Shown piece by piece: positions 8,896 to 18,093 of a stretch of 64,000 nucleotides of DNA. The stretch lies in the NCBI GenBank assembly GCA_964548045.1, contig CAZJQZ010000001.1, positions 1-64,000 of the forward strand. The letters run 5' to 3'. The notes under the pieces are model-generated. The model was not told the DNA's origin. It ran no database searches and saw nothing but the letters and a program-made list of their open reading frames with translations. Each line of letters starts with the position of its first letter. Positions within the stretch are counted from its first letter, which is position 1. Position numbers and translations under genes: made by a program. The stretch is from JBGLNL01 sp964548045 (lineage in GTDB: Bacteria; Chloroflexota; Dehalococcoidia; SZUA-161; SpSt-899).

Positions 8896-11318
8896 TGAGG
8901 CTTGTTTACCTCAGTCTGGCCTGGGTTCTGGGCATTTTTCTGGGCTCAAGATATGAACTCCACTGGAGCAGCATAGCCATCCTGCTCGGCATTTCTGCCA
9001 TATTTACCCTTATTTCCTATCGGAAGAAAGCATTCCTCTGGACCGGTCTGTGCCTGCTGCTTCTCTTCGGAGGAATTCTTCGTTTCTATTCCGTTTCCGA
9101 AGGTGATGCCCTGCAAACCCATCGGGGATTTTTCAAATTACAGGGAGTCATCGCTGCTGCCCCGGAGATTAAAGATCAGGGCACGGTCCTCCGTATTGAA
9201 GCAAAGCAGATCGAAATTGATGAAGAATGGCAGGATATCTCCGGCACAGTCCGGGTATCCGCCCCCAAATTCCCCGAATTCGCCGAGCGTGATTTCCCGT
9301 ATTATCACTACGGCGACCTGATTGAATTCGGGGGTGTACTCAAATCACCGGATTCCCCTCGAAGTGAAACTGATTTCGACTTCGCCGCCTATCTGGCTCG
9401 GCAGGGGATTTATTCCGTTGTGTACTCCCCCTCAAATATCAAACTGATCGAAAGCGGTCAGAAACCCGACCCGATGGAATGGATTCATCATCTCCGGCGA
9501 AGCATGTCCGCATCCCTTGAAAAGGCTCTACCCGAACCGCAGTGTGCGCTGGCCCAGGCGATGCTTCTGGGCGAGCGGAGTTCTATTTCTCCCGAGCTAA
9601 GAGATGACTTTTCCCGATCAGGAACTTCACATCTATTGGCCATTTCCGGAATCCATGTAAGCATCGTAGCCGGTATTGCCCTGAGCGCGGGTGTCTGGCT
9701 TTTTGGCAGGAGAAGACCCACCTATTTTCTGCTCGCACTGGGAGTGGTCTGGCTCTATGTTGTACTCAGCGGAATGAGTCCTTCCGCGGTTCGGGCGGCA
9801 ATTATGGGCAGCCTGTGGCTTTATGCTAACTGGATCGGCAGACAGCGGAGCGCCTTCACCGCTCTTGCCTTCGCCGCTGCTATCATGCTGGCTATAACCC
9901 CCCGGCTTCTGAGTAATGTAGGATTCCAGCTCAGCTTTGCCGCCATGGCCGGACTTGTCTTCCTGACACCCATCTTCCAGAATCAGAGCAAGAAGATATT
10001 CGGGAATGAAGAAGGGGAAATCTCATCTGCTGCCGGCTTCATCACCACCAGCTTTGCTGTTACTCTGGGCGCAGTTCTGGCCACATTGCCTCTGGTGGCT
10101 TACTATTTTGAATACATTTCGTTGATGAGCCTGCCCGCCACATTCTTCACCCTGCCGGCCGTGCCCGGAATAATCACCGCCTCAGCGCTGGCGGGACTGG
10201 TGGGGATTTTCGCACCCGCAATAGCTACCGTGCTGGGCTGGTTATCGTGGCTTTTTGTCACCTATGTGATCGAAGTGGTCAGACTCTTTGCCGCAATTCC
10301 GTTCGCTTCTGTGGACGTGGAAACAGGGGCTCCTGCTGTTTATGCTTATTATGGTATCCTGATAGCAGCTCTGTGGATCCCAAAGAACTCCGGCAAAATA
10401 AAAGGATTCTTCCCTGAAATGAAAACCCGTTTTCTTACAGCACCCGGGTTCGCCTCCAGAATACCCACAAAGTGGATAGTCCTTCCACTTGCGGTAGTGG
10501 CAATCCTGATCTGGACAGCGGCTGCCACCGCTTCGGACAGTCGGCTTCATGTATATGTTTTCGATATCGGTCAGGGGGATTCGATACTGATTCAGAAAGG
10601 AAACCAGCAGATTCTCATCGATGGCGGGCCCGGTTCGGAAGAGGTGATGGATGAATTGGGGGACCGGTTACCTTTCTGGGATCGAACCATCGAACTGGTA
10701 GTTTTGACCCACCCGGATGCCGATCACATCACCGGGCTCATAGAAGTGCTGCAACGCTATAAGGTGGAAAAGATTCTGACCAGCGGGCAGGAACACAATT
10801 CGGATTTGTACAGGGAGTGGGATAAACTGATTGAAGAAAAAGGGATTGAGCGAATCCATGCCAAAGCGGGGCAGGAAGTGATTATGGCTAATGGAATACA
10901 TCTGGATGTTCTCCATCCCACTGAAACCCCGGGGGAAGGAGCCACTACTGATTTGAACAACAATTCGGTTGTTCTCCGGCTCGAATATGATAACTTCAGC
11001 ATGATGCTGACCGGCGATATCGGCGTGGAAGCTGAGGCCCTGTTACTGGAACAGAATTGCAAACTGAAAAGCACGGTTTTAAAGGTAGCCCATCACGGTT
11101 CCAGTTCCTCAACATCTCACGGATTTTTGAAAGAGGCCGATCCCCTATTTGCCGCCATCTCCGCAGGCGCGGATAACAGATTCGGGCATCCAACGGAAGA
11201 GGTTCTAGAAAAACTTGAATCGGCAGTCGGAGAGGAAGGGATTTACCTCACCGCCGAAGACGGCACTATTGAATTCATCTCCGATGGGAAAAAGCTGTGG
11301 GTGGGAACGGGAAAGTAG
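8895..11318 (+). CDS. comEC: ComEC/Rec2 DNA uptake channel with metallo-beta-lactamase domain
   Basis: This 807-residue membrane protein imports single-stranded DNA during transformation. An N-terminal DUF4131 domain with membrane helices (1-200) is followed by the competence domain, with HLLAISGIHVSIVAG, the SGMSPSAVRAAIM signature and about eight further helices (to about 550). A C-terminal metallo-beta-lactamase domain carries DIGQGDSILIQ, THPDADHITG, LTGDIG and VAHHGSS metal-site motifs, so the putative nuclease site looks intact. ATG at 8895 overlaps the comEA stop. A TTG three bases earlier is the only upstream alternative. Confidence 0.95.
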   Translation: MRLVYLSLAWVLGIFLGSRYELHWSSIAILLGISAIFTLISYRKKAFLWTGLCLLLLFGGILRFYSVSEGDALQTHRGFFKLQGVIAAAPEIKDQGTVLRIEAKQIEIDEEWQDISGTVRVSAPKFPEFAERDFPYYHYGDLIEFGGVLKSPDSPRSETDFDFAAYLARQGIYSVVYSPSNIKLIESGQKPDPMEWIHHLRRSMSASLEKALPEPQCALAQAMLLGERSSISPELRDDFSRSGTSHLLAISGIHVSIVAGIALSAGVWLFGRRRPTYFLLALGVVWLYVVLSGMSPSAVRAAIMGSLWLYANWIGRQRSAFTALAFAAAIMLAITPRLLSNVGFQLSFAAMAGLVFLTPIFQNQSKKIFGNEEGEISSAAGFITTSFAVTLGAVLATLPLVAYYFEYISLMSLPATFFTLPAVPGIITASALAGLVGIFAPAIATVLGWLSWLFVTYVIEVVRLFAAIPFASVDVETGAPAVYAYYGILIAALWIPKNSGKIKGFFPEMKTRFLTAPGFASRIPTKWIVLPLAVVAILIWTAAATASDSRLHVYVFDIGQGDSILIQKGNQQILIDGGPGSEEVMDELGDRLPFWDRTIELVVLTHPDADHITGLIEVLQRYKVEKILTSGQEHNSDLYREWDKLIEEKGIERIHAKAGQEVIMANGIHLDVLHPTETPGEGATTDLNNNSVVLRLEYDNFSMMLTGDIGVEAEALLLEQNCKLKSTVLKVAHHGSSSSTSHGFLKEADPLFAAISAGADNRFGHPTEEVLEKLESAVGEEGIYLTAEDGTIEFISDGKKLWVGTGK

Positions 11319-11321
11319 CCA

Positions 11322-12461
11322 TCATAACAAACGCATTATATCGTGAAGGTAAGCCGGGGTCCGTTTCTTAATAAGGAGTGTCGCCCCTGAAGGAGGCATG
11401 AGCTGTACATTAAATGCGCTGCTGCTTTTGAGATGTTCGCCATTGCTGTCAATAAACGGGTCGGAGATGCCTGTTCCATTGGTCCAGTTCGTTCCATCAT
11501 AATCATGAAGCCATATAGTAATAGTGGCTCTCTCGGAGTTTTCCAGCAGGTAGTCGCCTGTTCCCGCACCGTATCCACCCGCGAACTCCACAGTCCAGGC
11601 AACATTGTCAATAAACGTGCTGTCGTCATTGTAGGCAATCATGGTTACATTGCCCGTGGTGGAAACCCCCGTCCGGGTTCTTACTTCATCAATATGGATC
11701 GTCACCCCGCTTAGAGCAGCGGCACTCCGCAACGCAACCGAATTTACGGCAGAAAGAGACCCACCCCCCGGATCACTAAAGGCAACAATCGCTTCGGTCC
11801 AGGCATTGCCGGGCAGTACAGGCATATCAAGAGTTTCAATAACACCCGCACCGTTCGTACCGGAACAAACGAGCAACTGCAGGTCTCCCGCAGCCCGTTC
11901 TTCACTCGATTTGATCCAGACCCCGATTTGAGAAGCATAGGTCAAATCCATAGTATCCGGCACATCATAATATGCCAGATTAGTACTGCCACTGGCACTC
12001 GCAACTACCAGTTTAACACTGGCAAGCTCCGCTTTATAATCAGAAGCATTCGTAGTTACAGTAATACCCGAACCGGACGCCGTCCAGGCAGTATCGCAAT
12101 CACTAATAATCGGAGATGCCAGCGCCTCGTTGGGATCAACTCTATAGAGAGGCGTCAGATCAATGGCTCCGCCTCCCGGCAGGGCTTTACCCACAGTAAA
12201 CATCAGCTTGGTAACACACTCGTCCCCGTTGGCAGTGCCTTTGTAAGCAATCACATTCCCCATCACTTGAAGGGTGGATTCAGCTTCTTCAATACCGGAA
12301 TGGATCACTTCTTCCGTTTTCTGGGAAGAGAACAGCCCTGCGGAAAGAACAGTGTAAGCGAACACGGAAGCGACAACAATAAATGCAATCAGAATAATAG
12401 CAGTTTCCAAACCGGTTATACCTGCCTGGTTTCGATGCATCCTGCCTGTGATATTAGTCAT
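11322..12461 (-). CDS. Archaellin-like (archaeal flagellin / class III prepilin) structural protein, long form
   Basis: The 379-residue protein opens with a short basic leader ending RNQAG. A long hydrophobic helix of the archaellin type follows (ITGLETAIILIAF, VFAYTVLSAG, SSQKTEEVIHSG), with Glu at +5 after the predicted class III cleavage site. The C-terminus has a strand-rich domain ending in a PSGATLLIKKRTP motif shared with archaellins. Residues about 120-260 form an inserted beta-sandwich-like region absent from short archaellins. AGGAG precedes the ATG. It lies 43 bases downstream of a shorter relative on the same strand. Maturation would need a prepilin peptidase, which is not in this window. 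Confidence 0.75.
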   Translation of the reverse strand: MTNITGRMHRNQAGITGLETAIILIAFIVVASVFAYTVLSAGLFSSQKTEEVIHSGIEEAESTLQVMGNVIAYKGTANGDECVTKLMFTVGKALPGGGAIDLTPLYRVDPNEALASPIISDCDTAWTASGSGITVTTNASDYKAELASVKLVVASASGSTNLAYYDVPDTMDLTYASQIGVWIKSSEERAAGDLQLLVCSGTNGAGVIETLDMPVLPGNAWTEAIVAFSDPGGGSLSAVNSVALRSAAALSGVTIHIDEVRTRTGVSTTGNVTMIAYNDDSTFIDNVAWTVEFAGGYGAGTGDYLLENSERATITIWLHDYDGTNWTNGTGISDPFIDSNGEHLKSSSAFNVQLMPPSGATLLIKKRTPAYLHDIMRLL

Positions 12462-12504
12462 TACATCTCCTAGCTTTCCAACGCCTAGAGAAGATTATTT
12501 CCAA

Positions 12505-13047
12505 TTATTCAAGGTTCATTACCGGCTCCAGATAATCCGGAGTAGTTCGCTTGATTGTTAAAACCTCGTCACCCGGCGTTCTTACCTCAATGACGAAAGC
12601 AGAGCCAGCTCCTAAATCGTGATTGAGCACTTCGCCAGGCAAGACAGTAATGAGGAAAGTCTCTCCGGATTCGAGCATGATATCACCATCTCCAGTCACA
12701 TACTCCTTCACCTTCCAGAGCACTTCATCTATCTGCTGATCGCTATCGCTATAAGAAACATTGACTACATTGCTGGGCGGTGCGGAAAAATTCACCGGTG
12801 AGGCTCCCTCCGGGATTGCCACGGTAAACACAACCTCTTCGACACTATCGCCGGCGCCACATCTGACAAAAACACTTCCGCGTAATTCCAGAGCATCACT
12901 GTTATCAGTGCCATACACGGAAATAGTATTATCGCCCGATGAGAACCCGGCATAACTCAGCAGTCCTGCTGTCGCTACAAAAGCAACCGCAATAATTACT
13001 ATCGTCAAACGACTCATTTGCATTCTCGGCAACAAATTTGCCAGCAT
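12505..13047 (-). CDS. Archaellin-like / class III prepilin-like protein, short form
   Basis: This 180-residue protein has a basic N-terminus (MLANLLPRMQMSR), a hydrophobic helix (LTIVIIAVAFVATAGLLSYAG) and a beta-rich C-terminal domain. That domain ends in an AFVIEVRTPGDEVLTIKRTTP segment, which matches the C-terminal strand pattern of the neighbouring archaellin-like protein. The classic archaellin GxxGLE leader is missing, so it may be a minor subunit, a cap or a stator-like partner. AGGAG lies eight bases before the ATG. It is the first gene of the pair and is divergent from the aldolase gene. A role in a filament is inferred from the partner gene. Confidence 0.6.
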   Translation of the reverse strand: MLANLLPRMQMSRLTIVIIAVAFVATAGLLSYAGFSSGDNTISVYGTDNSDALELRGSVFVRCGAGDSVEEVVFTVAIPEGASPVNFSAPPSNVVNVSYSDSDQQIDEVLWKVKEYVTGDGDIMLESGETFLITVLPGEVLNHDLGAGSAFVIEVRTPGDEVLTIKRTTPDYLEPVMNLE

Positions 13048-13306
13048 TTTTTGCTACTCCTTTTCTCATCTTGCATGACGAAGATAAGCAGGATTTTCCC
13101 CTCTTAGTACCGATTCTACAAAACAGGCTTTTATCCGTACACTGTGCACACACTCAATTTTTAGTGGGTGAATGCCACCAAAAGAATTATGGCAAATTCC
13201 TGTATGCTGATTCCCTGATTTCGCGAGATGTGCCATACTACAGTAGGTCAATGCCGGGATGGTAATCCCGCTCTACACTGGTAGAATTCATGCAGATGGG
13301 GGATAC

Positions 13307-13939
13307 ATGGAACTGCGAGAAAGCATCAAAGAATACGGCCACGCTCTGATTGAACAGGGACTGACCTGGGGGTGCAGCGGAAACATCAGCATTAGAATCG
13401 AACCGGATGCCTTCCTCATCTCCGCCGGAGGCACCAAACTGGGTAATTTACGGGATGAAGATATTATCAGTTGCGAAATCGAAAAAGAGACGTGTGAAGG
13501 AAGCGTGAAGCCTTCCATGGAAACAGGCTTGCACCGGGGTATCTATCGAAATTGTGCGGAAGCAAAAGCCATAATTCACTCCCAGCCTCTCTATTCCACC
13601 GCAGTAGCCTGCTCCGATATGTCAATCCGCACGGATTTTCTTCCCGAGGCAATGGCCTATTTGAGCAAGATAGAAAGAGTGCCTTATCATCACGCCGGCA
13701 GTCAAGCCCTGGCCGAGGCAACAGCCGCGCAGGCTCGCAACTCTCAGATACTCCTGATGAACAATCACGGAGTAATATGCTGGGGTTCTTCTCTGGAAGA
13801 AACTCTCCTCCTGACCCAGACTCTGGAGTTTTGCTGTCGTCTGCTGGTAATCTCGCAAAACAGCGGGCTGGACTTCAACTACCTGGGAGAAGAAACGATA
13901 GAGGATTTTCACCGCCACCTGCGAAGCATCGGAAGATAA
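13307..13939 (+). CDS. Class II aldolase/adducin family protein with an altered metal site
   Basis: The 210-residue protein resembles L-fuculose-1-phosphate aldolase and related zinc enzymes. It shows GNISIRI, the catalytic Glu72 region (PSMETGLH), the zinc segment IIHSQPLYSTAVA and the third zinc His in MNNHGVICWG (His154). Family members normally have HxH in the zinc segment, but here it reads HSQ, so one ligand is Gln93. Two neighbouring His (YHH, 128-129) could compensate. The substrate is unknown. The start at 13307 is preceded by GGGGGA at short spacing. An in-frame ATG at 13259 is less likely. Confidence 0.8.
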   Translation: MELRESIKEYGHALIEQGLTWGCSGNISIRIEPDAFLISAGGTKLGNLRDEDIISCEIEKETCEGSVKPSMETGLHRGIYRNCAEAKAIIHSQPLYSTAVACSDMSIRTDFLPEAMAYLSKIERVPYHHAGSQALAEATAAQARNSQILLMNNHGVICWGSSLEETLLLTQTLEFCCRLLVISQNSGLDFNYLGEETIEDFHRHLRSIGR

Positions 13940-13941
13940 AT

Positions 13942-13973
13942 CTGCAGGGGTTCGAAACTTTGAACCCCTGCAG
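13942..13973 (+). terminator. Strong hairpin after the aldolase gene, possible terminator
   Basis: Twelve-base arms CTGCAGGGGTTC (13942-13953) and their exact complement (13962-13973) flank an eight-base loop, right after the aldolase stop. There is no T tract on either strand, so intrinsic termination is uncertain. It may instead stabilise the mRNA 3' end. Confidence 0.4.
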
Positions 13974-13980
13974 GCAAAGA

Positions 13981-14009
13981 TTGATTAGCCAATCGCACGA
14001 TAGTATACT
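13981..14009 (+). promoter_or_regulatory. Promoter of the peptide-binding lipoprotein gene
   Basis: TTGATT (13981-13986) and TATACT (14004-14009) have a 17-base spacer. Transcription would start near 14016, just before the AGGAG ribosome binding site of the gene at 14027. Confidence 0.6.
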
Positions 14010-14026
14010 TCCCGTAGGAGTAAATC

Positions 14027-16099
14027 ATGAAAAAGATAATCTTTTCATTGCTGGTGCTTATCATGATATGGAGCGGGGCCTGCATATCGAATCCGGAAGA
14101 ACTAAAAACACCCGAACCCCCTCGCGTTCCTGCAATCGCACAACTGGAAGGCTCCTACGAAGACGCCATCAACGGTTACTCGATTAAGTATCCCCCGGAA
14201 TGGCAAGCAAAGGAAGGCGGATCAGCTGGAGCAGACCTGACCATTCACAACTCAAATCACAGTTGCACCGTTCAGGTATTCATCGAGGAATTATCTCAGC
14301 CAACGAGTGTTGAGAAGTACTCCTCCAGCGTCATCGGGAACATACAACAAAAGCTGCTCGGTTTCATGATTCTAGCGGAAGGGAAAGTGCAGATGGGCAA
14401 CGAAATCGGTTACGAGTATGCTTTTGAGGGCAGGGAATCCGGCGAGCCCCTCAAAGCAAAGCTCATTTGCCTGACCAGTGAAAACCGGGCTTTTGCTATT
14501 CTGGTTGCGGCCGAGACGAACATTTACGATCTCGTGAATGAGAAAATAGATAACACCATCTACAGCTTCAGATTGCAGGAAGCTTTTTCACTTGCCGATA
14601 TCCCCCGCGATGAGTCACTGATACTTTACGGATTGCCACCGATTACACTCGACCCGGCGTTAGTACTCGATTCCGATTCCGCCCTGTTCGTTCAAGAAAT
14701 ATTCAGCGGGCTGGTAACTCTCAATCAATCTCTGGAAATTGTTCCGGATCTGGCAGAAAGCTGGGATATCAGCGAGGACGGCACGGTCTATACTTTCCAT
14801 CTCCACCAGGACGCAAAATTCCACGACGGGAAACCGGTTACTGCCGGCAATTTCAAATACTCCATTGAGCGCGCTTGTGATCCTGAAACCGGGTCTCAGG
14901 TTGCAGGCAGTTACCTCGATGACATCATCGGGGCGAAAGACAAACTGGCCGGGGAGGCCGAAGAAGTCAGCGGGGTAAAAGTTATAGATGACCATACCCT
15001 CCAAATCACCATCGATGCCCCGAAGGCGCATTTCCTTTCCAAGCTTCTCTATCCTACCAGCTTCGCGTTGGACAAGGAAAACGTGGACTCCGGCGAGGAT
15101 TGGTGGCGGCATCCCAACAGCACCGGCCCCTTCAAAATCAATACCTGGAAGAAAGACGAACTCCTCATTCTGGAACGTAGTGAACATTACTGCGGAGAAC
15201 TGCCCAAAGTGCAAAAAGTCGTTTTCCGGCTGTGGGGCGGAGTACCGATGACCATGTATGAACAGGGAGAGATCGATATTACCGGGGTATCCGGAATGAA
15301 TATCGAGAGGGTTCTCGATCCGGCAAATCCCCTCAGTAAGGAACTGGTGATAATCCCGGAACTCAGTGTGAATTACATCGGGTTCAACTCCACCGAACCG
15401 CCGTTCGATGATCCCAAAATCCGGCAGGCCTTCTGCCATGCCATAGACAAAGCGAAGATAATCGAGGTTCTGTTCGAAAATAGAGTCCAGCAAGCCGACG
15501 GCATCCTCCCTCCTGCAATGCCCGGTTATAGCGAGCAACTTGAAGGGCTGGATTTCGACCCGGAAAAAGCGAAAGAACTGATCCGGCAATCCAGCTACGG
15601 AAGTACCGCCGAGCTTCCCCCCGTCACTTACACCACATCGGGGCGAGGCTATGTCTCCGTGTTGACCGAAGCCCTGATTGACATGTGGCGAAAGAATCTG
15701 GGGGTGGAAGTGACCATACGGCAAATCGATCCGGAGAGCTATCCCTACACTATCAAGCAGGAAAAGGACCAGTTGTTCGATATAGGCTGGCTGGCCGATT
15801 ACCCTGATCCCCAGAATTTTCTGGATCTGCTATTCCACGGTGAAAGCGGAGACAACATTGGTGAGTATAGCAACCCTGAAATCAATGCCAGGCTGGAAAC
15901 AGCCCGTGAGGAAATGGATTCGGAGATTCGCTTGGAGATGTACCGGGAAATCGAGCAGATGCTGGTCGACGATGCCGCCTGCCTGCCATTGTATTTCAAC
16001 GAGAATTACACACTGGTGAAACCCTACGCGAAGGGTTTCACTGGAGTGCCAATGACTATGCCCTGGCTCAAATATATATCCCTCGAGCCGGATGAGTAG
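14027..16099 (+). CDS. Lipoprotein with N-terminal PsbP-like region fused to an ABC peptide-binding (family 5) domain
   Basis: The 690-residue protein has a lipoprotein signal (IMIWSGAC, Cys19). A roughly 160-residue region follows with a YSIKYPPEW motif, as in PsbP/DUF1795-type domains. Then comes a complete family 5 solute-binding domain (LDPALVLDSDSALFVQEIFSGLV, YTFHLHQDAKFHDGKPVTA, DPKIRQAFCHAIDK, DIGWLADYPDPQNFLD). The latter normally captures oligopeptides or nickel outside the membrane for an ABC importer. No permease or ATPase genes are near, so it is an orphan receptor or uses a distant transporter. The next gene follows after seven bases and encodes another lipoprotein. Confidence 0.85.
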   Translation: MKKIIFSLLVLIMIWSGACISNPEELKTPEPPRVPAIAQLEGSYEDAINGYSIKYPPEWQAKEGGSAGADLTIHNSNHSCTVQVFIEELSQPTSVEKYSSSVIGNIQQKLLGFMILAEGKVQMGNEIGYEYAFEGRESGEPLKAKLICLTSENRAFAILVAAETNIYDLVNEKIDNTIYSFRLQEAFSLADIPRDESLILYGLPPITLDPALVLDSDSALFVQEIFSGLVTLNQSLEIVPDLAESWDISEDGTVYTFHLHQDAKFHDGKPVTAGNFKYSIERACDPETGSQVAGSYLDDIIGAKDKLAGEAEEVSGVKVIDDHTLQITIDAPKAHFLSKLLYPTSFALDKENVDSGEDWWRHPNSTGPFKINTWKKDELLILERSEHYCGELPKVQKVVFRLWGGVPMTMYEQGEIDITGVSGMNIERVLDPANPLSKELVIIPELSVNYIGFNSTEPPFDDPKIRQAFCHAIDKAKIIEVLFENRVQQADGILPPAMPGYSEQLEGLDFDPEKAKELIRQSSYGSTAELPPVTYTTSGRGYVSVLTEALIDMWRKNLGVEVTIRQIDPESYPYTIKQEKDQLFDIGWLADYPDPQNFLDLLFHGESGDNIGEYSNPEINARLETAREEMDSEIRLEMYREIEQMLVDDAACLPLYFNENYTLVKPYAKGFTGVPMTMPWLKYISLEPDE

Positions 16100-16105
16100 A
16101 AAAAC

Positions 16106-17290
16106 ATGAAAGGCAAATCAACGGGCAAATACCTTGTTATCTGGCTGATTCTGCTGGGATTGCTTCTGGTAAGTCTTGCTGCGGGATGCAGTCAGGAGGA
16201 AGAAACCTCCACCACGCTGGATGCGCTTTCCGATGCCCAACTCCTGCCAAAACCAGTTCAGACCACCAACCCCGGCACCACCAGTATCATCAACGTACTC
16301 TCCTCCAGTGTTGAAACCGATTTCCCCCAATCACTCACCTTCAGCCTGGAAGCTGAAAGCACTCATAACATAACCGACCTTCAACTCATCTATACCACTC
16401 CCAAAATCCTTCGCCCTTCAGTGACAGTCACCATTCGGCCGGACTTCGAGCCGGGAACTCACGTGGAAGCAAACTGGACATGGGATACCAGAAAGGCCAA
16501 TCTGCCCACTGGGGCAAGAATCGAATATGGATGGGTAATAGAGAACGATTCCGAAGACAGACTTCAGACCGAAACAGTTACCGTGACGTTCGATGATGCT
16601 CAACACGACTGGAAGGAACTGGAAGACGAGGACATCCGCTTATTCTGGTACAAAGGGGACAAAACTTTCGGGCAGGACTTGATGGAAACAGCGCAGCAGG
16701 CTTTGGTCAAACACTCAGAGACTACTGAATCCGAGCTTGAACAACAGGTTAGTATCTACATTTATGGCAGCACGGAAGACCTGCACGATGCCCTGATATA
16801 TCCCGACGAGTGGACTGGAGGAATGGCTTTTCCTGAGTACGGAGTGATCGTTATCGGCGTGGCTCCGCACAACATAGCGTGGGGGAAAAGGGCAGTCACC
16901 CACGAACTGTCACACATGATTATCTATCAAGTCACTTACAGTCCTTTGAGTAACATCCCGACCTGGCTTGATGAGGGACTGGCAATGTATTCAGAGGGCG
17001 AATTGATGAGCAACTTTGAACAAAATCTGCAACAGGCCATCTCAAACGATACCCTGTTCTCCATTGGCAGTATCAGTGGCAGTTTCCCGGCAGCCACCGA
17101 GGAAGCAGAACTCGCCTATGCCCAGAGTTACAGTTTGGTAGAATTCCTTATCGATAACTTCGGCAGCTCCAAAATGCAGCTATTAATTCAGGCTTTCAGC
17201 GACGGCATCACGCTCGATAACGCTCTGCTGGAAGTTTATGGCTTAGATAGTGAACAATTGGAAATTGACTGGCGCAACAGCGTTCTTTAA
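16106..17290 (+). CDS. Lipoprotein metallopeptidase, peptidase MA-like gluzincin
   Basis: The 394-residue protein has a lipobox (LVSLAAGC, Cys28), an immunoglobulin-like N-terminal half (about 50-165) and a zinc peptidase domain. The HELSH zinc motif lies at about residues 266-270, and a downstream glutamate in LDEGLAMYSEGE about 22 residues later completes a gluzincin site. A helix with AQSYSLVEFLIDNFG follows, as in peptidase MA family proteins. It should act outside the membrane. Substrate unknown. It is seven bases from the peptide-binding lipoprotein, so the two may work on the same extracellular peptides (inference). Its end overlaps the convergent TPR gene by four bases. Confidence 0.85.
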   Translation: MKGKSTGKYLVIWLILLGLLLVSLAAGCSQEEETSTTLDALSDAQLLPKPVQTTNPGTTSIINVLSSSVETDFPQSLTFSLEAESTHNITDLQLIYTTPKILRPSVTVTIRPDFEPGTHVEANWTWDTRKANLPTGARIEYGWVIENDSEDRLQTETVTVTFDDAQHDWKELEDEDIRLFWYKGDKTFGQDLMETAQQALVKHSETTESELEQQVSIYIYGSTEDLHDALIYPDEWTGGMAFPEYGVIVIGVAPHNIAWGKRAVTHELSHMIIYQVTYSPLSNIPTWLDEGLAMYSEGELMSNFEQNLQQAISNDTLFSIGSISGSFPAATEEAELAYAQSYSLVEFLIDNFGSSKMQLLIQAFSDGITLDNALLEVYGLDSEQLEIDWRNSVL

Positions 17291-18093
17291 AGGACTTTAT
17301 CCATATCCCCTTTGCCCAGGATAGTTGCTTCGTCATCAATAGTAAATCCACTCTCTTCCGGGGATTCCTCCTCCTCTTCATTCCAATTATCATCATCGTC
17401 CCCGTTAACCAATGGCACCTCTTCGATCTCTCGCTTAACCATGCTGTCTTTTAGATACGGTCTTATCTCTCCGCCTATCTTTGGTGGAGGGAATGAAGGA
17501 TACCCTGCCTGGCTGGGATGCTGAAAGGTTTCCCTGATTATCACCTTGACTTCGTCACTCCAGAGGTTGACAATCACAGCTTTGTATTCATTGCCGCCCC
17601 CTATCAGCCGGGCAAGGCGCGCTCCAATCCTGGGCTCAACTTCCCCAAGATACTCGCCGGAATAATTGGCTACTTCCAGCTTCCCGGAATTCACCTGTAG
17701 AAGAACCTGTTCGCCGGCCGACATCTTCACCAGAACTCCCCTGGGAGCTATCCTGTGCAGATTGACCCTCCTGGCTTTGCTGGTCTCTTCAATGAAAAAC
17801 CGGGAGTCGATACCACTCAATTTCTTCGTAACGGGCTCGTCTTCCTTGAGGCGGGAAAGGCGCTCCAGATTCTTCCACGCAATATTGTTATGACGATCAA
17901 GCTCCAGTACTCGCTCATATGCCTCGCGGGATTCGGTATTGCGTCCAAGTTCGCTCAGGGCCTTGCCCAAACGATTGAGAGCATCGATATCATTGGGGGA
18001 AACTTCGAGAATCTCCTGATTGACCAATACTGCTTCCGCCCAGCGCCCCTGTACTGCCAGGCTTACAGCTTCATCATTGCGGCTATGTACCAT
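17287..18093 (-). CDS. TPR protein with an uncharacterised C-terminal nucleic-acid or ligand-binding-like domain
   Basis: The 268-residue protein has two tetratricopeptide repeats (about 3-70; EAVLVNQEILEVSPND, AYERVLELDRHN). These are followed by a globular region (about 88-190) with PRGVLVKMSAGEQVLLQVNSG and GARLARLIGGGNEYKAVIVN strands, and a highly acidic tail (NGDDDDNWNEEEEE). It has no signal or membrane segment, so it is cytoplasmic. I do not recognise the middle domain; its phrasing (arginine-rich, GxEY, then alternating strands) resembles small beta-barrel modules. AGGAAAG precedes the ATG. Function unknown. Confidence 0.7.
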   Translation of the reverse strand: MVHSRNDEAVSLAVQGRWAEAVLVNQEILEVSPNDIDALNRLGKALSELGRNTESREAYERVLELDRHNNIAWKNLERLSRLKEDEPVTKKLSGIDSRFFIEETSKARRVNLHRIAPRGVLVKMSAGEQVLLQVNSGKLEVANYSGEYLGEVEPRIGARLARLIGGGNEYKAVIVNLWSDEVKVIIRETFQHPSQAGYPSFPPPKIGGEIRPYLKDSMVKREIEEVPLVNGDDDDNWNEEEEESPEESGFTIDDEATILGKGDMDKVL

